Shown here: positions 27,801-35,782 of the stretch, piece by piece
How the letters are laid out: each line of letters opens with the position of its first letter
Numbering within the stretch: the first letter of the stretch is position 1
Assembly (NCBI RefSeq): GCF_000427785.1
Contig: NZ_ATYR01000001.1
Span: 149-64,148 of the forward strand
DNA from: Massilia alkalitolerans DSM 17462
GTDB lineage: Bacteria > Pseudomonadota > Gammaproteobacteria > Burkholderiales > Burkholderiaceae_D
Direction: 5' to 3'
DNA: 64,000 bases
Position numbers and translations under genes: made by a program
The notes under the pieces: model-generated
What the model was told of the DNA's origin: nothing
What the model saw: only the letters and a program-made list of their open reading frames with translations
The model's database searches: none

Positions 27801-30040
27801 GCCAACTGAAGAGCGCACCGACCTCCCCTTCCCGCCGCAGCTTCCTGCGCACTTCCGCCGTCGGCGGCGCCTTCATGCTCGGCATGTCGGCCGAAGGCGT
27901 GCTGGCAGCCGCGGCGAACACGGCCGCCACCGCCGATTTCACCCCGAACGCGTTCATTCGCATCGGCCGTGACGGACGCGTGACGCTCATCTCGAAGCAG
28001 CCGGAGATCGGGCAAGGCATCAAGACCTCGCTGCCGATGGTGATCGCCGAACAGCTCGAGGTGGATTGGAAGGACGTGCGCGTCGTCCAGGGCGACCTCG
28101 ACCCCGCCCTCTACGGCCCGCAGGGCGCCGGCGGCTCGACCTCGACCCCGAACAACTACGAGAACTTCCACCGCCTCGGCGCCGCCGCCCGCATGATGCT
28201 GGTGCAGGCCGCGGCCAATACCTGGAGCGTGCCAGTCTCCGAATGCGCAGCGGCCAAGGGCGCGGTCATCCACGGCCAGAGCAAGCGCCGCCTCGCCTAC
28301 GGCGCCCTGGTGGACGCGGCGTCGAAGCTGCCGGTGCCCGATGCGAAGAGCGTGGTGCTGAAAGACCCCTCCACCTACAAGCTGCTGGGCACCCGCATCG
28401 GCGGCGTGGACAACGCGGCCATCGTCAGTGGCAAGCCGCTGTTCGGCATCGACGTGCGCCTGCCCGGCATGCTGTACGCCGTGTATGCCAAGTGCCCGGT
28501 CTTCGGCGGCAAGCCTGTCAATGCCAACCTGGACGCGATCAAGGCCATGCCCGGCGTGAAGGATGCCTTCATCGTCGAAGGTACGAGCAACCTGAACGGC
28601 CTGCGCCCGGGCGTGGCGATCGTCGCCACCTCGACCTGGGCCGCGCTGCGCGCCCGCCGCGAGCTGCAGGTGACGTGGGACGAAGGCGAAGGCGCGAACC
28701 ACAGCTGGGCCGATTTCACGGCCCAGGCCCAGGCCGCGTCCAAAAAGGCCGGCGCAGCCACCGTGCGCAAGGACGGCGACGTCCCGGGCGCGCTGGGCAA
28801 GGCCGCCAAGGTGGTGGAAGCGGCCTACAGCTACCCCTTCATCTCGCACGCGAGCATGGAGCCGCAGAACTGCACCGCCTGGTTCAAGGAAGACGGCGCG
28901 CTGGAACTGTGGGCGCCGACCCAGAACCCGGGCTCCGGCCAGGCCCTGGTCACCGCCACCTTCGGCATCCCGAAAGAAAAAATCCTTCTCCACATCATCC
29001 GCAGCGGCGGCGGTTTCGGACGCCGCCTGAGCTCGGACTTCATCGTCGAGGCGACCGCCATCGCGAAGCGGGTCGCGGCGCCGGTCAAGCTGACCTGGAC
29101 CCGAGAGGACGACCTGCAGCACGACCACTTCCGCCCGGGCGGCTTCCATTTCCTGCGCGGCGGCGTGGATGCGGCCGGCAAGGCGGTGGCCTGGCACAAC
29201 CATTTCGTGACCTTCGCCAACCGCGTCGAGCGCGAGGGCAAGAGCGTCTTGCAACCGGGCAGCGGCGGCAACCTCTCGAGTGACGAATTCCCGGGCCGCT
29301 GGCTGGAAAACTGCCAGTTCGAGCAGACCATGCTGGAAACCCGGGTGCCGATGGGCCCGTGGCGCGCGCCGGGCAGCTGCGTGTTCTCCTGGGTGCTGCA
29401 CAGCTTCATCGACGAGCTGGCGCATGCCGGCGGACGCGACCCGCTCGAGTTCCGCCTCGAGCTCTTGGGTAGCAAGGACCTGGTGCCGGCCAGCTTCGAA
29501 CGCGGTCAGCCCTACGACGTCAAGCGCATGCGCAATGTGCTGGTCGAAGTGGCGCAGCGCGCCGGCTGGGGCAAGAAGACCTTCCCGCGCGGCCAGGGCC
29601 AGGGCATCGCCTTCCACTTCAGCCACCGCGGCTACGTGGCGCAGGTGGCCGAGGTGACCGTCTCGCGCGAGGGCAAGCTGAAGGTGGACCGGGTGGTGGT
29701 GGCGGCCGACGTCGGTTCGCAGATCGTCAACCTGTCGGGCGCCGAGAACCAGGTGGAAGGCTCGGTCATCGACGGCCTGTCGACCATGATGTTCCCGGAG
29801 CTGAACATAGAGAAGGGCCGCATCGTGCAGAGCAACTTCCACGATTACGGGCTGCTGCGCATGCCGGATACCCCGACCAGGATCGAGACGCACTTCATCA
29901 AGACCGACAATCCGGTGACGGGCCTCGGTGAGCCCGCCCTGCCACCGCTGGCGCCGGCGGTGTGCAATGCGATCTTCGCCGCGACCGGCAAACGGGTGCG
30001 CCAGCTGCCGCTGAGCAAGACCGACCTCAGCTGGAGCTGA
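27797..30040 (+). CDS. Molybdenum hydroxylase large subunit, Tat-exported, IorB-like
   Basis: A 747-residue molybdopterin-cytosine-dinucleotide-binding subunit that should hydroxylate an aldehyde or N-heterocycle. It starts with a twin-arginine signal ([15 protein letters not shown]), so it is exported folded together with the small subunit. Family motifs are [37 protein letters not shown], the cofactor-contacting GGGFGRRL, and the C-terminal [13 protein letters not shown] with the catalytic Glu. Length fits IorB. No dedicated cofactor-insertion chaperone (XdhC-type) is adjacent. A strong terminator follows. The substrate cannot be assigned. Confidence 0.92.
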   Translation: MSQLKSAPTSPSRRSFLRTSAVGGAFMLGMSAEGVLAAAANTAATADFTPNAFIRIGRDGRVTLISKQPEIGQGIKTSLPMVIAEQLEVDWKDVRVVQGDLDPALYGPQGAGGSTSTPNNYENFHRLGAAARMMLVQAAANTWSVPVSECAAAKGAVIHGQSKRRLAYGALVDAASKLPVPDAKSVVLKDPSTYKLLGTRIGGVDNAAIVSGKPLFGIDVRLPGMLYAVYAKCPVFGGKPVNANLDAIKAMPGVKDAFIVEGTSNLNGLRPGVAIVATSTWAALRARRELQVTWDEGEGANHSWADFTAQAQAASKKAGAATVRKDGDVPGALGKAAKVVEAAYSYPFISHASMEPQNCTAWFKEDGALELWAPTQNPGSGQALVTATFGIPKEKILLHIIRSGGGFGRRLSSDFIVEATAIAKRVAAPVKLTWTREDDLQHDHFRPGGFHFLRGGVDAAGKAVAWHNHFVTFANRVEREGKSVLQPGSGGNLSSDEFPGRWLENCQFEQTMLETRVPMGPWRAPGSCVFSWVLHSFIDELAHAGGRDPLEFRLELLGSKDLVPASFERGQPYDVKRMRNVLVEVAQRAGWGKKTFPRGQGQGIAFHFSHRGYVAQVAEVTVSREGKLKVDRVVVAADVGSQIVNLSGAENQVEGSVIDGLSTMMFPELNIEKGRIVQSNFHDYGLLRMPDTPTRIETHFIKTDNPVTGLGEPALPPLAPAVCNAIFAATGKRVRQLPLSKTDLSWS

Positions 30041-30048
30041 TGGGATAG

Positions 30049-30068
30049 CGGGCGCCGAACGGCGCCCG
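30049..30068 (+). terminator. Rho-independent terminator after the molybdenum hydroxylase
   Basis: An 8-bp perfect stem, CGGGCGCC and GGCGCCCG, with a GAAC loop is followed by TTGCTTTTAG. It lies 9 bp after the stop codon and may also serve the convergent small gene ending at 30075. Confidence 0.7.
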
Positions 30069-30074
30069 TTGCTT

Positions 30075-30398
30075 TTAGTGTTTGTGCGCGGGGTCGTTGT
30101 CCTTTGCGCCGTGATACTCGAGGATTGAAGCCGCCTTCTCGAGCCGCGATTCGTCGGCGGTGACGGTGACGACGCACTTGCCGATCTCCAGCCCCGGCGT
30201 GTACACGTCCTTGTAGTCGGTGCCGCCCTTCACCGCGGGCGAGTCGCCCACCGTGAAGTTGGCTTCCGACGGGCCGGCTTCATCGCCGGTATGGCTGATC
30301 TCGATGCCATCCCGGTCGAAGCCCGCGTCCAGCAGCGCCTGGCGCGCCCGCTCCGCATCCTGGAAGTTCTCGATCACACGTACGATCTGATTGTTCAT
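30075..30398 (-). CDS. Small conserved-looking hypothetical protein
   Basis: A 107-residue soluble protein I do not assign to a family. It begins VRVIENFQDAERARQALLDAGFDRDGIEIS, a beta-alpha pattern like general-stress YsnF or heat-induced DUF domains. A flexible middle (DEAGPSEANFTVGDSP) is followed by a second strand-helix unit (KCVVTVTADESRLEKAASILEYHGA), which suggests a ferredoxin-like alpha/beta fold. The C-terminus is DNDPAHKH. A GGAGGCACC run just before the ATG supports the start at 30398. It is convergent with the hydroxylase. Possible role in stress; no direct evidence. Confidence 0.7.
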   Translation of the reverse strand: MNNQIVRVIENFQDAERARQALLDAGFDRDGIEISHTGDEAGPSEANFTVGDSPAVKGGTDYKDVYTPGLEIGKCVVTVTADESRLEKAASILEYHGAKDNDPAHKH

Positions 30399-30467
30399 GG
30401 TGCCTCCATCGATTCCTGTTGGAGAAACCGTACCAGAAATGCGCGCGGGCCGGCGCTCACCCTGCTT

Positions 30468-31004
30468 CTAGCGCCCCTTGTTGATCTGTTGCAGCAGCTT
30501 GAAGGCTTCGCTCTCCAGCACGGGTTGCGCATCCGCCAGCTCCTTGCTGGCCTTGACGTAGGCAGCGCGCTTGCGTTCCTTCTTCTCTTCCGGCGGCACG
30601 ACCGGCTTCGCTCCCGGGAACATGATCTGTGGACCGCTGTTGTACTTTTGCTGGATGAGCTGCTTGCCGTAGGGCGTGTTGTAGAAGCGGGTCATCTCGG
30701 TTGCAGTATCGACGGAGATCACCTTCGCCATCGGCAGCGCCAGGCGCCGATGCACCTCGGCGGGCGGCGTGCGGTCGAGCTTGGCGAACACGTCCTTGCG
30801 TTGTGCTTCGCTCGGATAGCGGCTGCGGGCGGCAACGCCGCGCAGTGTTTTCTCGGCCTGCATGGCGGCCAGCAGGTCTTGCACGGCCTTGACGTGGGCA
30901 GGACTTTGGGCCGCAACCTGCGCCGGCGCCGCCGCGGGAGCGGCATGGACGGGGCTCACGGCGACCAGCGACAAGCCGAGCATGGCATGGACTGCAAACT
31001 TCAT
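30468..31004 (-). CDS. Secreted DUF2059-like protein
   Basis: A 178-residue protein with a signal peptide (MKFAVHAMLGLSLVAVSPVHA, cut after AHA). The mature part contains VQDLLAAMQAEKTL and, later, MTRFYNTPYGKQLIQQKY, which matches the DUF2059 hallmark F-Y-x-T-P-x-G-K. A Lys-rich stretch (PEEKKERKRAAY) follows and the end is helical. It is probably periplasmic; function unknown. The start at 31004 has AAGGGA about 6 bases upstream; the open frame reaches 31046 without support. It precedes a lipoprotein gene on the opposite side of an ~95-bp gap. Confidence 0.75.
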   Translation of the reverse strand: MKFAVHAMLGLSLVAVSPVHAAPAAAPAQVAAQSPAHVKAVQDLLAAMQAEKTLRGVAARSRYPSEAQRKDVFAKLDRTPPAEVHRRLALPMAKVISVDTATEMTRFYNTPYGKQLIQQKYNSGPQIMFPGAKPVVPPEEKKERKRAAYVKASKELADAQPVLESEAFKLLQQINKGR

Positions 31005-31099
31005 GGTTTCCCTTTCGGATGAGGATCTCATCGCGAATGATGCCATGTCCTAGCCTAAAGATATGCGTGGAAACTCACTTAAGGCCCGGCTGCGCCCTG

Positions 31100-31390
31100 C
31101 TAGCGCCCGATGCCGATGCCGATCCCCAGGCCGCTGCGTCCCCCGCTGCCGAAGCCGCCGAAGATCGAGGTCGATACGCCGCCGCGCCGGACACCGTCGC
31201 GCTCGGCCAGCTGGACGACGCAATTTCGCCATGGGTCGGAATTGACTGCAAAACCCAGCTGGGTGCAGGCTGGTCCGAATTCGGTGATCAGGCGCTCCAT
31301 CTCGGCTTGTTGCTGCATTGCCTTTTCCTGGGGCGTCGCACACCCGAGCAAGCAAAGGGCGCTTGCTGCCGTCACGATCAAAGCGCGCAT
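31100..31390 (-). CDS. Small lipoprotein
   Basis: A 96-residue lipoprotein. The signal ALIVTAASALCLLGCATP ends in a lipobox (LLGC), with the acylated Cys at about residue 17. Ala follows the Cys, so outer-membrane sorting is likely. The mature part has QQQAEMERLITEFGPACTQLGF and CVVQLAERDGV, giving two Cys that might pair. The C-terminus is Gly-rich (GGFGSGGRSGLGIGIGIG). Function is unknown. GGAGAACCGCC just before the ATG supports the start. Confidence 0.8.
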   Translation of the reverse strand: MRALIVTAASALCLLGCATPQEKAMQQQAEMERLITEFGPACTQLGFAVNSDPWRNCVVQLAERDGVRRGGVSTSIFGGFGSGGRSGLGIGIGIGR

Positions 31391-31562
31391 GGCGGTTCTC
31401 CCTATGTCAGGTTTGGTATCGCCAACTTACCGCGATGTGCAGAAAGGGGCAAGGTGCTCGACACTTGCCTGGACGTAGGAGCGCTCCTGCGGCGGCGTCC
31501 GCCCGGGACCTGACGCTGGTCAGCGCCGCCTGGCTGCGCACTTTCCAGGCAGGCGCGCGGCT

Positions 31563-31709
31563 CGTCGCCAAATCATGGTAGCCGCTCATTGCGACCACTT
31601 TCAGCGCGGGAGCGATTGTCAGGGCTGCGGCCAGGTCCGGGATCGCGTCCGGCAGCGTCTTGCCGTGATGGGTGAAGCTCCACAGGGCGTGACCGCCGTA
31701 TAGCGCAGA
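31563..31709 (-). pseudogene. Relic of an S10 serine carboxypeptidase gene
   Basis: Inside the gene-free stretch 31391-31991, an open minus-strand frame (31829-31407) contains a segment that looks like the end of peptidase family S10: PDAIPDLAAALTIAPALKV, then VVAMSGYHDLAT. The GY-DLAT motif carries the catalytic Asp of S10 enzymes. Upstream and downstream the frame is unlike the family: the Ser domain and the final His region are missing. I read it as a decayed fragment. The call is based on motif memory only. Confidence 0.45.
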
Positions 31710-31941
31710 ATAGAGACCGGCGCGTACCGCGCCGATCATGCACCGGCTGCGGAAAAATTCAACAGTAATTACAGCGACCTCACACGACGACGATGACGAG
31801 CCGGCGACGGCCCCTCTCGATCGCTGCAAGTACCGGGAGACCTGTTAATCCCTCATGCAAAATACATTTCTCTGTCGAAAATTTTTACAATCAGAAATAC
31901 GACCTGCACGTAACTTATTGTTATCAATAATAATCTCAACC

Positions 31942-31957
31942 TGGTATGTTTCTTGCT
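31942..31957 (+). promoter_or_regulatory. Sigma-54-type promoter of the PEP-CTERM gene
   Basis: TGGTATGTTTCTTGCT matches the -24/-12 pattern, with GG and GC separated by exactly 10 bases. The predicted transcription start is about 12 bases after the GC, giving a leader of roughly 22 bases before the ATG at 31992. Upstream at 31915-31930 a dyad, TTATTG-N4-CAATAA, is a candidate activator site. The surroundings are AT-rich. In known systems PEP-CTERM genes are often controlled by the PrsK/PrsR system together with sigma-54. Confidence 0.6.
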
Positions 31958-31991
31958 GAGCTAACTGGGTCCAACCCTAGGGAGTTCTAGA

Positions 31992-32603
31992 ATGAAGCGA
32001 ATCATCCTCCGTACCTTTGCAGCTGGCCTCCTGGCTATCTCTGCCACGGGCTCGGCTCAGGCGGGAATTTACACCGAAGATTTTGAACAAGCGTTTCCTG
32101 CATGGGAAAGCAATTGGTTTGGTACCAAGAGCAACGCTCACAACGTCTACTGCCCGCTGGGCGGTTGCAGCACCCGTGGTAACAATCCGGACGGTCTCTG
32201 GCTTGGCGGTTCCGGCAGTATCAGTGTGACGTTTGACAGTGTTTTTGCTTCCAGCCTGATGTCGCTTACCCTTGACATAGCAGCGTTTTCCTCGACCCGT
32301 TTGACTGCTTTCGACATCAATGAGGTACAAATTTTCGACGAGGGCATTATGCTGACCTATGGCGCGTTTTCCGACCCTGGCACCTATGCCACGTACACCA
32401 TCACCAGCGGCAGTGGAATCAAGCGTTTTGAATTCTCGGGTAATGCCGCCGGCAACACGTCGATCGACAACCTGATTGCCATTACTGCAGACGCTCAAGG
32501 CGAGGTACCCGAGCCAGCCACGCTCGGACTGGTCGGCCTCGGGCTTCTCGGCGCGGCAATCTCGCGACGCCGGCCGCGTTTCGAGCAAGCCCAGGTTCGT
32601 TGA
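31992..32603 (+). CDS. PEP-CTERM sorting-domain secreted protein
   Basis: A 203-residue exported protein. The signal peptide is MKRIILRTFAAGLLAISATG and is cut after AQA. The mature region is a beta-rich, Ser/Thr/Gly-rich domain starting IYTEDFEQAFPAWESNWFG, similar to carbohydrate-binding-like PEP-CTERM exoproteins. The C-terminal sorting tag is complete: VPEPATLGLVGLGLLGAAI followed by SRRRPR. The exosortase (EpsH/XrtA-type) that would cleave it is not in this window. Composition is lower in GC than its neighbours. Start 31992 follows GGAG at 31981-31984. Probably surface- or biofilm-associated. Confidence 0.92.
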   Translation: MKRIILRTFAAGLLAISATGSAQAGIYTEDFEQAFPAWESNWFGTKSNAHNVYCPLGGCSTRGNNPDGLWLGGSGSISVTFDSVFASSLMSLTLDIAAFSSTRLTAFDINEVQIFDEGIMLTYGAFSDPGTYATYTITSGSGIKRFEFSGNAAGNTSIDNLIAITADAQGEVPEPATLGLVGLGLLGAAISRRRPRFEQAQVR

Positions 32604-32717
32604 TCAAAAGCGGATCGTGTCCCGCGCGATCTGCCTTTCCTATTACCGAGCCGCCCTCGCTTGATCGGGAACCACGGTCATCGCTTCGCGTTCGACCCGG
32701 TAGGGCACTCCTCCAGA

Positions 32718-33332
32718 TCAATAGAGCGATTCGCGCTGCCGCTGTGGCAGAGCACTGTCATACGCGCCGCCATCGATCTGGCCACGGGTAAGCGCCGCCA
32801 GCATCGTCCCCGGTGACGGTACGCTCGCGGTGTCGTGCTCCTGGGGATACCAGAGCCGCGAGCGCAGGATCGAACGCGCGCATTGGAAGAACACCTTGTC
32901 GATGGCAATGCGCAGGACGCAGATCGGCCGCTTGCCTTCGTGTTCGAACGATGCAAGCAAGGCCGGCTCGACGGAGATCTGTGCACGGCCCCGCACCCGC
33001 AGGGTTTCGCCGACGCCCGGAATCATGAACAGCAGGCCGATACGCGGATCGGCGACCAGGTTGCGCAGGCTATCGATGCGATTGTTCCCACGCCGCTCAG
33101 GCAGCAGCAGCGTCTGTTCGTCGACGATCCGCACGATTGGTCCGGCGTCTCCACGCGGCGAGACGTCCAGTCCCTGCGGCCCGTTCGTGGCCAGCAAGGC
33201 GAAGCGCGCCTGCGCGAGCCAGCGCGCGTAGACAGGGTGCAGGCTGTCGGTTTCCTTGGCGAGCGACGGCGCTGCGACGGCGCCGAACAGGGCCTCCAGC
33301 GCGGCGAGGTCGGTCACGAGATGGTCGGTCAT
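32718..33332 (-). CDS. Pyridoxamine-phosphate-oxidase-like flavin-binding protein
   Basis: A 204-residue split-barrel protein. The N-terminal helix leads to FALLATNGPQGLDVSPRGDAG, a strand pair that binds FMN in this family, then LLLPERRGNNRIDSLRNLVADPRIGLLFMIPG and ETLRVRGRAQISV. This layout fits the stand-alone PNPOx-like group (MSMEG_1061-type) rather than true PdxH. The start at 33332 has GAAGG 5 bases upstream and lies 11 bp after the RidA stop, so it is the last gene of the operon that begins at 38167. Likely a flavin- or F420-independent reductase; substrate unknown. Confidence 0.85.
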   Translation of the reverse strand: MTDHLVTDLAALEALFGAVAAPSLAKETDSLHPVYARWLAQARFALLATNGPQGLDVSPRGDAGPIVRIVDEQTLLLPERRGNNRIDSLRNLVADPRIGLLFMIPGVGETLRVRGRAQISVEPALLASFEHEGKRPICVLRIAIDKVFFQCARSILRSRLWYPQEHDTASVPSPGTMLAALTRGQIDGGAYDSALPQRQRESLY

Positions 33333-33343
33333 GGGCCTTCTTT

Positions 33344-33736
33344 TCAGTCCGGCACCACGGCCGTCACTTCGATTTCGATGCGGGCGCGTTCTTCCATCAG
33401 CGCCGCCACCTGCACCGCGCTCATGGTCGGATAATGGCGCCCGATCACGTCCCGGTAGGCCGCGCCGAGCGCCGCGCCGGCCTGCAGGTATTCCTGCCGG
33501 TCGAGCACGTACCAGGTCATGCGCACGATGTGTTCGGGGCCGGCACCCGCCTCCCTCAGCACGGCGACCACGTTTTCCAGCGCCTGGCGCGCCTGCCCCA
33601 CGAAATCGTCGGTCTGGAAGCGGCACTCGGCATCCCAGCCGATCATGCCGCTCACGTAGACCTGGCGGCCGCGGGCGGCGATGCCGTTCGAGTAGCCCTT
33701 CGGGCGCACCCAGCCCGGCGGTTGCAGGATATCCAT
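33344..33736 (-). CDS. RidA/YjgF-family imine deaminase
   Basis: A 130-residue protein expected to hydrolyse reactive enamines or imines to ketones plus ammonia. It shows QVYVSGMIGWDAECRF, DFVGQARQALENVVAVLREAGA, and MTWYVLDRQEYLQ, with the late MEERARIEIEVTAVVP strand carrying the conserved Arg and Glu. Its start overlaps the acyl-CoA dehydrogenase stop by one base (TGATG), with GGAGGG upstream, so translation is coupled. In a ring-cleavage operon working on aminated CoA esters, an imine hydrolase fits well. Confidence 0.9.
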   Translation of the reverse strand: MDILQPPGWVRPKGYSNGIAARGRQVYVSGMIGWDAECRFQTDDFVGQARQALENVVAVLREAGAGPEHIVRMTWYVLDRQEYLQAGAALGAAYRDVIGRHYPTMSAVQVAALMEERARIEIEVTAVVPD

Positions 33737-34902
33737 CAGTTTCCCTCCTGGGCCAGCAGTTCGCGCGCGATGATCAGGAGCTGCACTTCGCTCGCGCCCT
33801 CGTAGATGCGCAGCGCGCGGATTTCACGGTAGAGCGTCTCGACGGTCTCGCCGCTGACCACGCCCTGCCCGCCGAATAATTGGACCGCCGCGTCGATCAC
33901 CTGTTGGGCGGTCTCGGTTGCGGTGAGCTTGGCCATCGCTGCTTCCTTCGTGACACGCTTGCCCCCGTCGCGCGTCCAGGCTGCGCGGTAGGTCAGCAAG
34001 GCCGCGGCATCGATTCCGGTCGCCATCTGCGCCAGCTTGGCCTGGGTCAGCTGGAAGTCGGCCAGGGTCTTGCCGAACATCGCCCGTTCGCGGGCACGCT
34101 TCAAGGCTTCATCGAGCGCCCGGCGTGCGAAGCCGAGGCTGGCCGCCGCCACCGAGGTGCGGAACACGTCCAGCGTGGCCATCGCCACCTTGAAGCCCTG
34201 CCCTTCCTCGCCGATGCGGTTCGCAAGCGGCACCCGGCAGCTGTTGAAGCGCAGGCGCGCCAGCGGGTGCGGGGCGATCACCTCGATGCGCTCGGCGATC
34301 TCGAAGCCGGGCAGGCCGGCTTCGACGATGAAGGCGGATATCCCGCGCGAACCCCTGCCGCCCTCGCCGCCGCCATCGCCGGTCCGTGCGAACACGACAT
34401 AGAAGTCGGCAATGCCGCCGTTGGAAATCCAGGTCTTTTCGCCATCGAGCACGTAGCTGTCGCCGTCGGGCCGGGCGGCGCACTGCATGGCGGCCACGTC
34501 CGAGCCGGCCTGCGGCTCGGACAGCGCAAAGGCGGCGATGGCCTCGCCGCTCGCCACGCGCGGCAGCCAGGTTTCCTGCTGCTGGGCCGTGCCGAACAGC
34601 GAGATCGCGCCGCTGCCCAACCCCTGCATGGCGAAGGCGAAATCCGCCAGGCCGGCATGGCGTGCCAGCGTCTCGCGGATCAGGCAGATGGCGCGGGTGT
34701 CGACCTGCCGGCCGGCGCCGCCAACGGCATGGTGCAGCCAGCCACCGCTGCCGAGTTCCTTCACCAGCGCACGGCAGGCCGTATCGACGTCGCTGCCATG
34801 CGCATCCTGCAGGTGTGCGCCCGCCCACGCATCGAGCGCCAAAGCCAGCGCGCGGTGACGCGGCTCCAGGAAGGGCCAGTCGAGGTAATCTCGGTCCGGC
34901 AT
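33736..34902 (-). CDS. Acyl-CoA dehydrogenase
   Basis: A 388-residue FAD enzyme that oxidises an acyl-CoA to the 2,3-enoyl-CoA. It has [19 protein letters not shown] (flavin-contact signature), [20 protein letters not shown], and the C-terminal [20 protein letters not shown], in which the Glu in IYEG is the catalytic base position of the medium-chain class. [18 protein letters not shown] and QLFGGQGVV also fit. The start at 34902 is one base after the hydratase stop. It is the third gene of the operon and may act on the non-aromatic CoA ester made by the monooxygenase/reductase. Confidence 0.93.
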   Translation of the reverse strand: MPDRDYLDWPFLEPRHRALALALDAWAGAHLQDAHGSDVDTACRALVKELGSGGWLHHAVGGAGRQVDTRAICLIRETLARHAGLADFAFAMQGLGSGAISLFGTAQQQETWLPRVASGEAIAAFALSEPQAGSDVAAMQCAARPDGDSYVLDGEKTWISNGGIADFYVVFARTGDGGGEGGRGSRGISAFIVEAGLPGFEIAERIEVIAPHPLARLRFNSCRVPLANRIGEEGQGFKVAMATLDVFRTSVAAASLGFARRALDEALKRARERAMFGKTLADFQLTQAKLAQMATGIDAAALLTYRAAWTRDGGKRVTKEAAMAKLTATETAQQVIDAAVQLFGGQGVVSGETVETLYREIRALRIYEGASEVQLLIIARELLAQEGN

Positions 34903-34903
34903 C

Positions 34904-35758
34904 TCAATCCCCCTCGAAGCGTGGCGTGTCCTTGGCCACGAAGGCGTGGTAGGCACGGTGGAAGTCATTGGTCGCCATGCAGATCGCCTGGGCCTGGGCT
35001 TCGGCCTCGATGGCTTCGTCCACACCCATGTTCCACTCCTGCTGCAGCATCTTCTTGGTCATGCCGTGCGCGAAGGTCGGGCCGTTCGCGAGCAGCGCCG
35101 CGAACGCCTGCGCCTCCGCCAGCAGCGCCTGCGGCTCGCACAGGCGATTGAAGAAGCCCCAGCGTTCCGCTTCCTCGCCCGTCAATGCGCGGCCGGTGTA
35201 GAGCAGCTCGGCCGCCCTGCCCTGGCCGATCACGCGCGGCAGCAGCGCGCAGGCGCCCATGTCGCAGCCGGCCAGGCCGACGCGGGTGAACAGGAAGGCG
35301 GTCTTGCTGCGCGCGGTGCCGTAGCGGATGTCCGAGGACAGGGCCAGGATCGCGCCCGCGCCCGCGCAGACCCCGTCCACGCCGGCGACGATCGGCTGCG
35401 GGCAGGCGCGCATGGCCTTGACCAGGTCGCCCGTCATCCGGGTAAAGGCCAGCAGGCCCGGCATGTCGAGTTTGGTGAGCGGCCCGATGATCTCGTGCAC
35501 GTCGCCGCCGGAGCAGAAATTCTCGCCCGCGCCGGCGATGACGATCGCCTTGACGTCGTCCGCGTAGGCCAGGGCGCGGAACAGGTCGCGCAGCTCGGCA
35601 TAGGACTCGAAGGTGAGCGGATTCTTGCGCTCCGGCCGGTTCAGGGTGATGGTCGCCACCCGGTCCTGCACGGCGTACTGGAAGTGGGTGGCCTGGTAGC
35701 CGGCAAGGCTGGCGCGGCTGCCCGGCAGCCGGTGCGCGTCGCCCGGAGAATAGTGCAT
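34904..35758 (-). CDS. Enoyl-CoA hydratase/isomerase family protein
   Basis: A 284-residue crotonase-fold protein. The oxyanion-hole segments are [21 protein letters not shown] and [58 protein letters not shown] covers the usual catalytic-residue region; a Cys-Asp pair replaces the common Pro and Glu, so the reaction may differ from simple hydration. The C-terminal trimerisation helices are present. It lies between the bifunctional monooxygenase gene and the acyl-CoA dehydrogenase gene with 1- and 24-bp gaps. Ring-opening hydrolysis is a further possibility. Confidence 0.9.
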   Translation of the reverse strand: MHYSPGDAHRLPGSRASLAGYQATHFQYAVQDRVATITLNRPERKNPLTFESYAELRDLFRALAYADDVKAIVIAGAGENFCSGGDVHEIIGPLTKLDMPGLLAFTRMTGDLVKAMRACPQPIVAGVDGVCAGAGAILALSSDIRYGTARSKTAFLFTRVGLAGCDMGACALLPRVIGQGRAAELLYTGRALTGEEAERWGFFNRLCEPQALLAEAQAFAALLANGPTFAHGMTKKMLQQEWNMGVDEAIEAEAQAQAICMATNDFHRAYHAFVAKDTPRFEGD

Positions 35759-35782
35759 GCGGTGACTCCTGATTAAGTAAAT

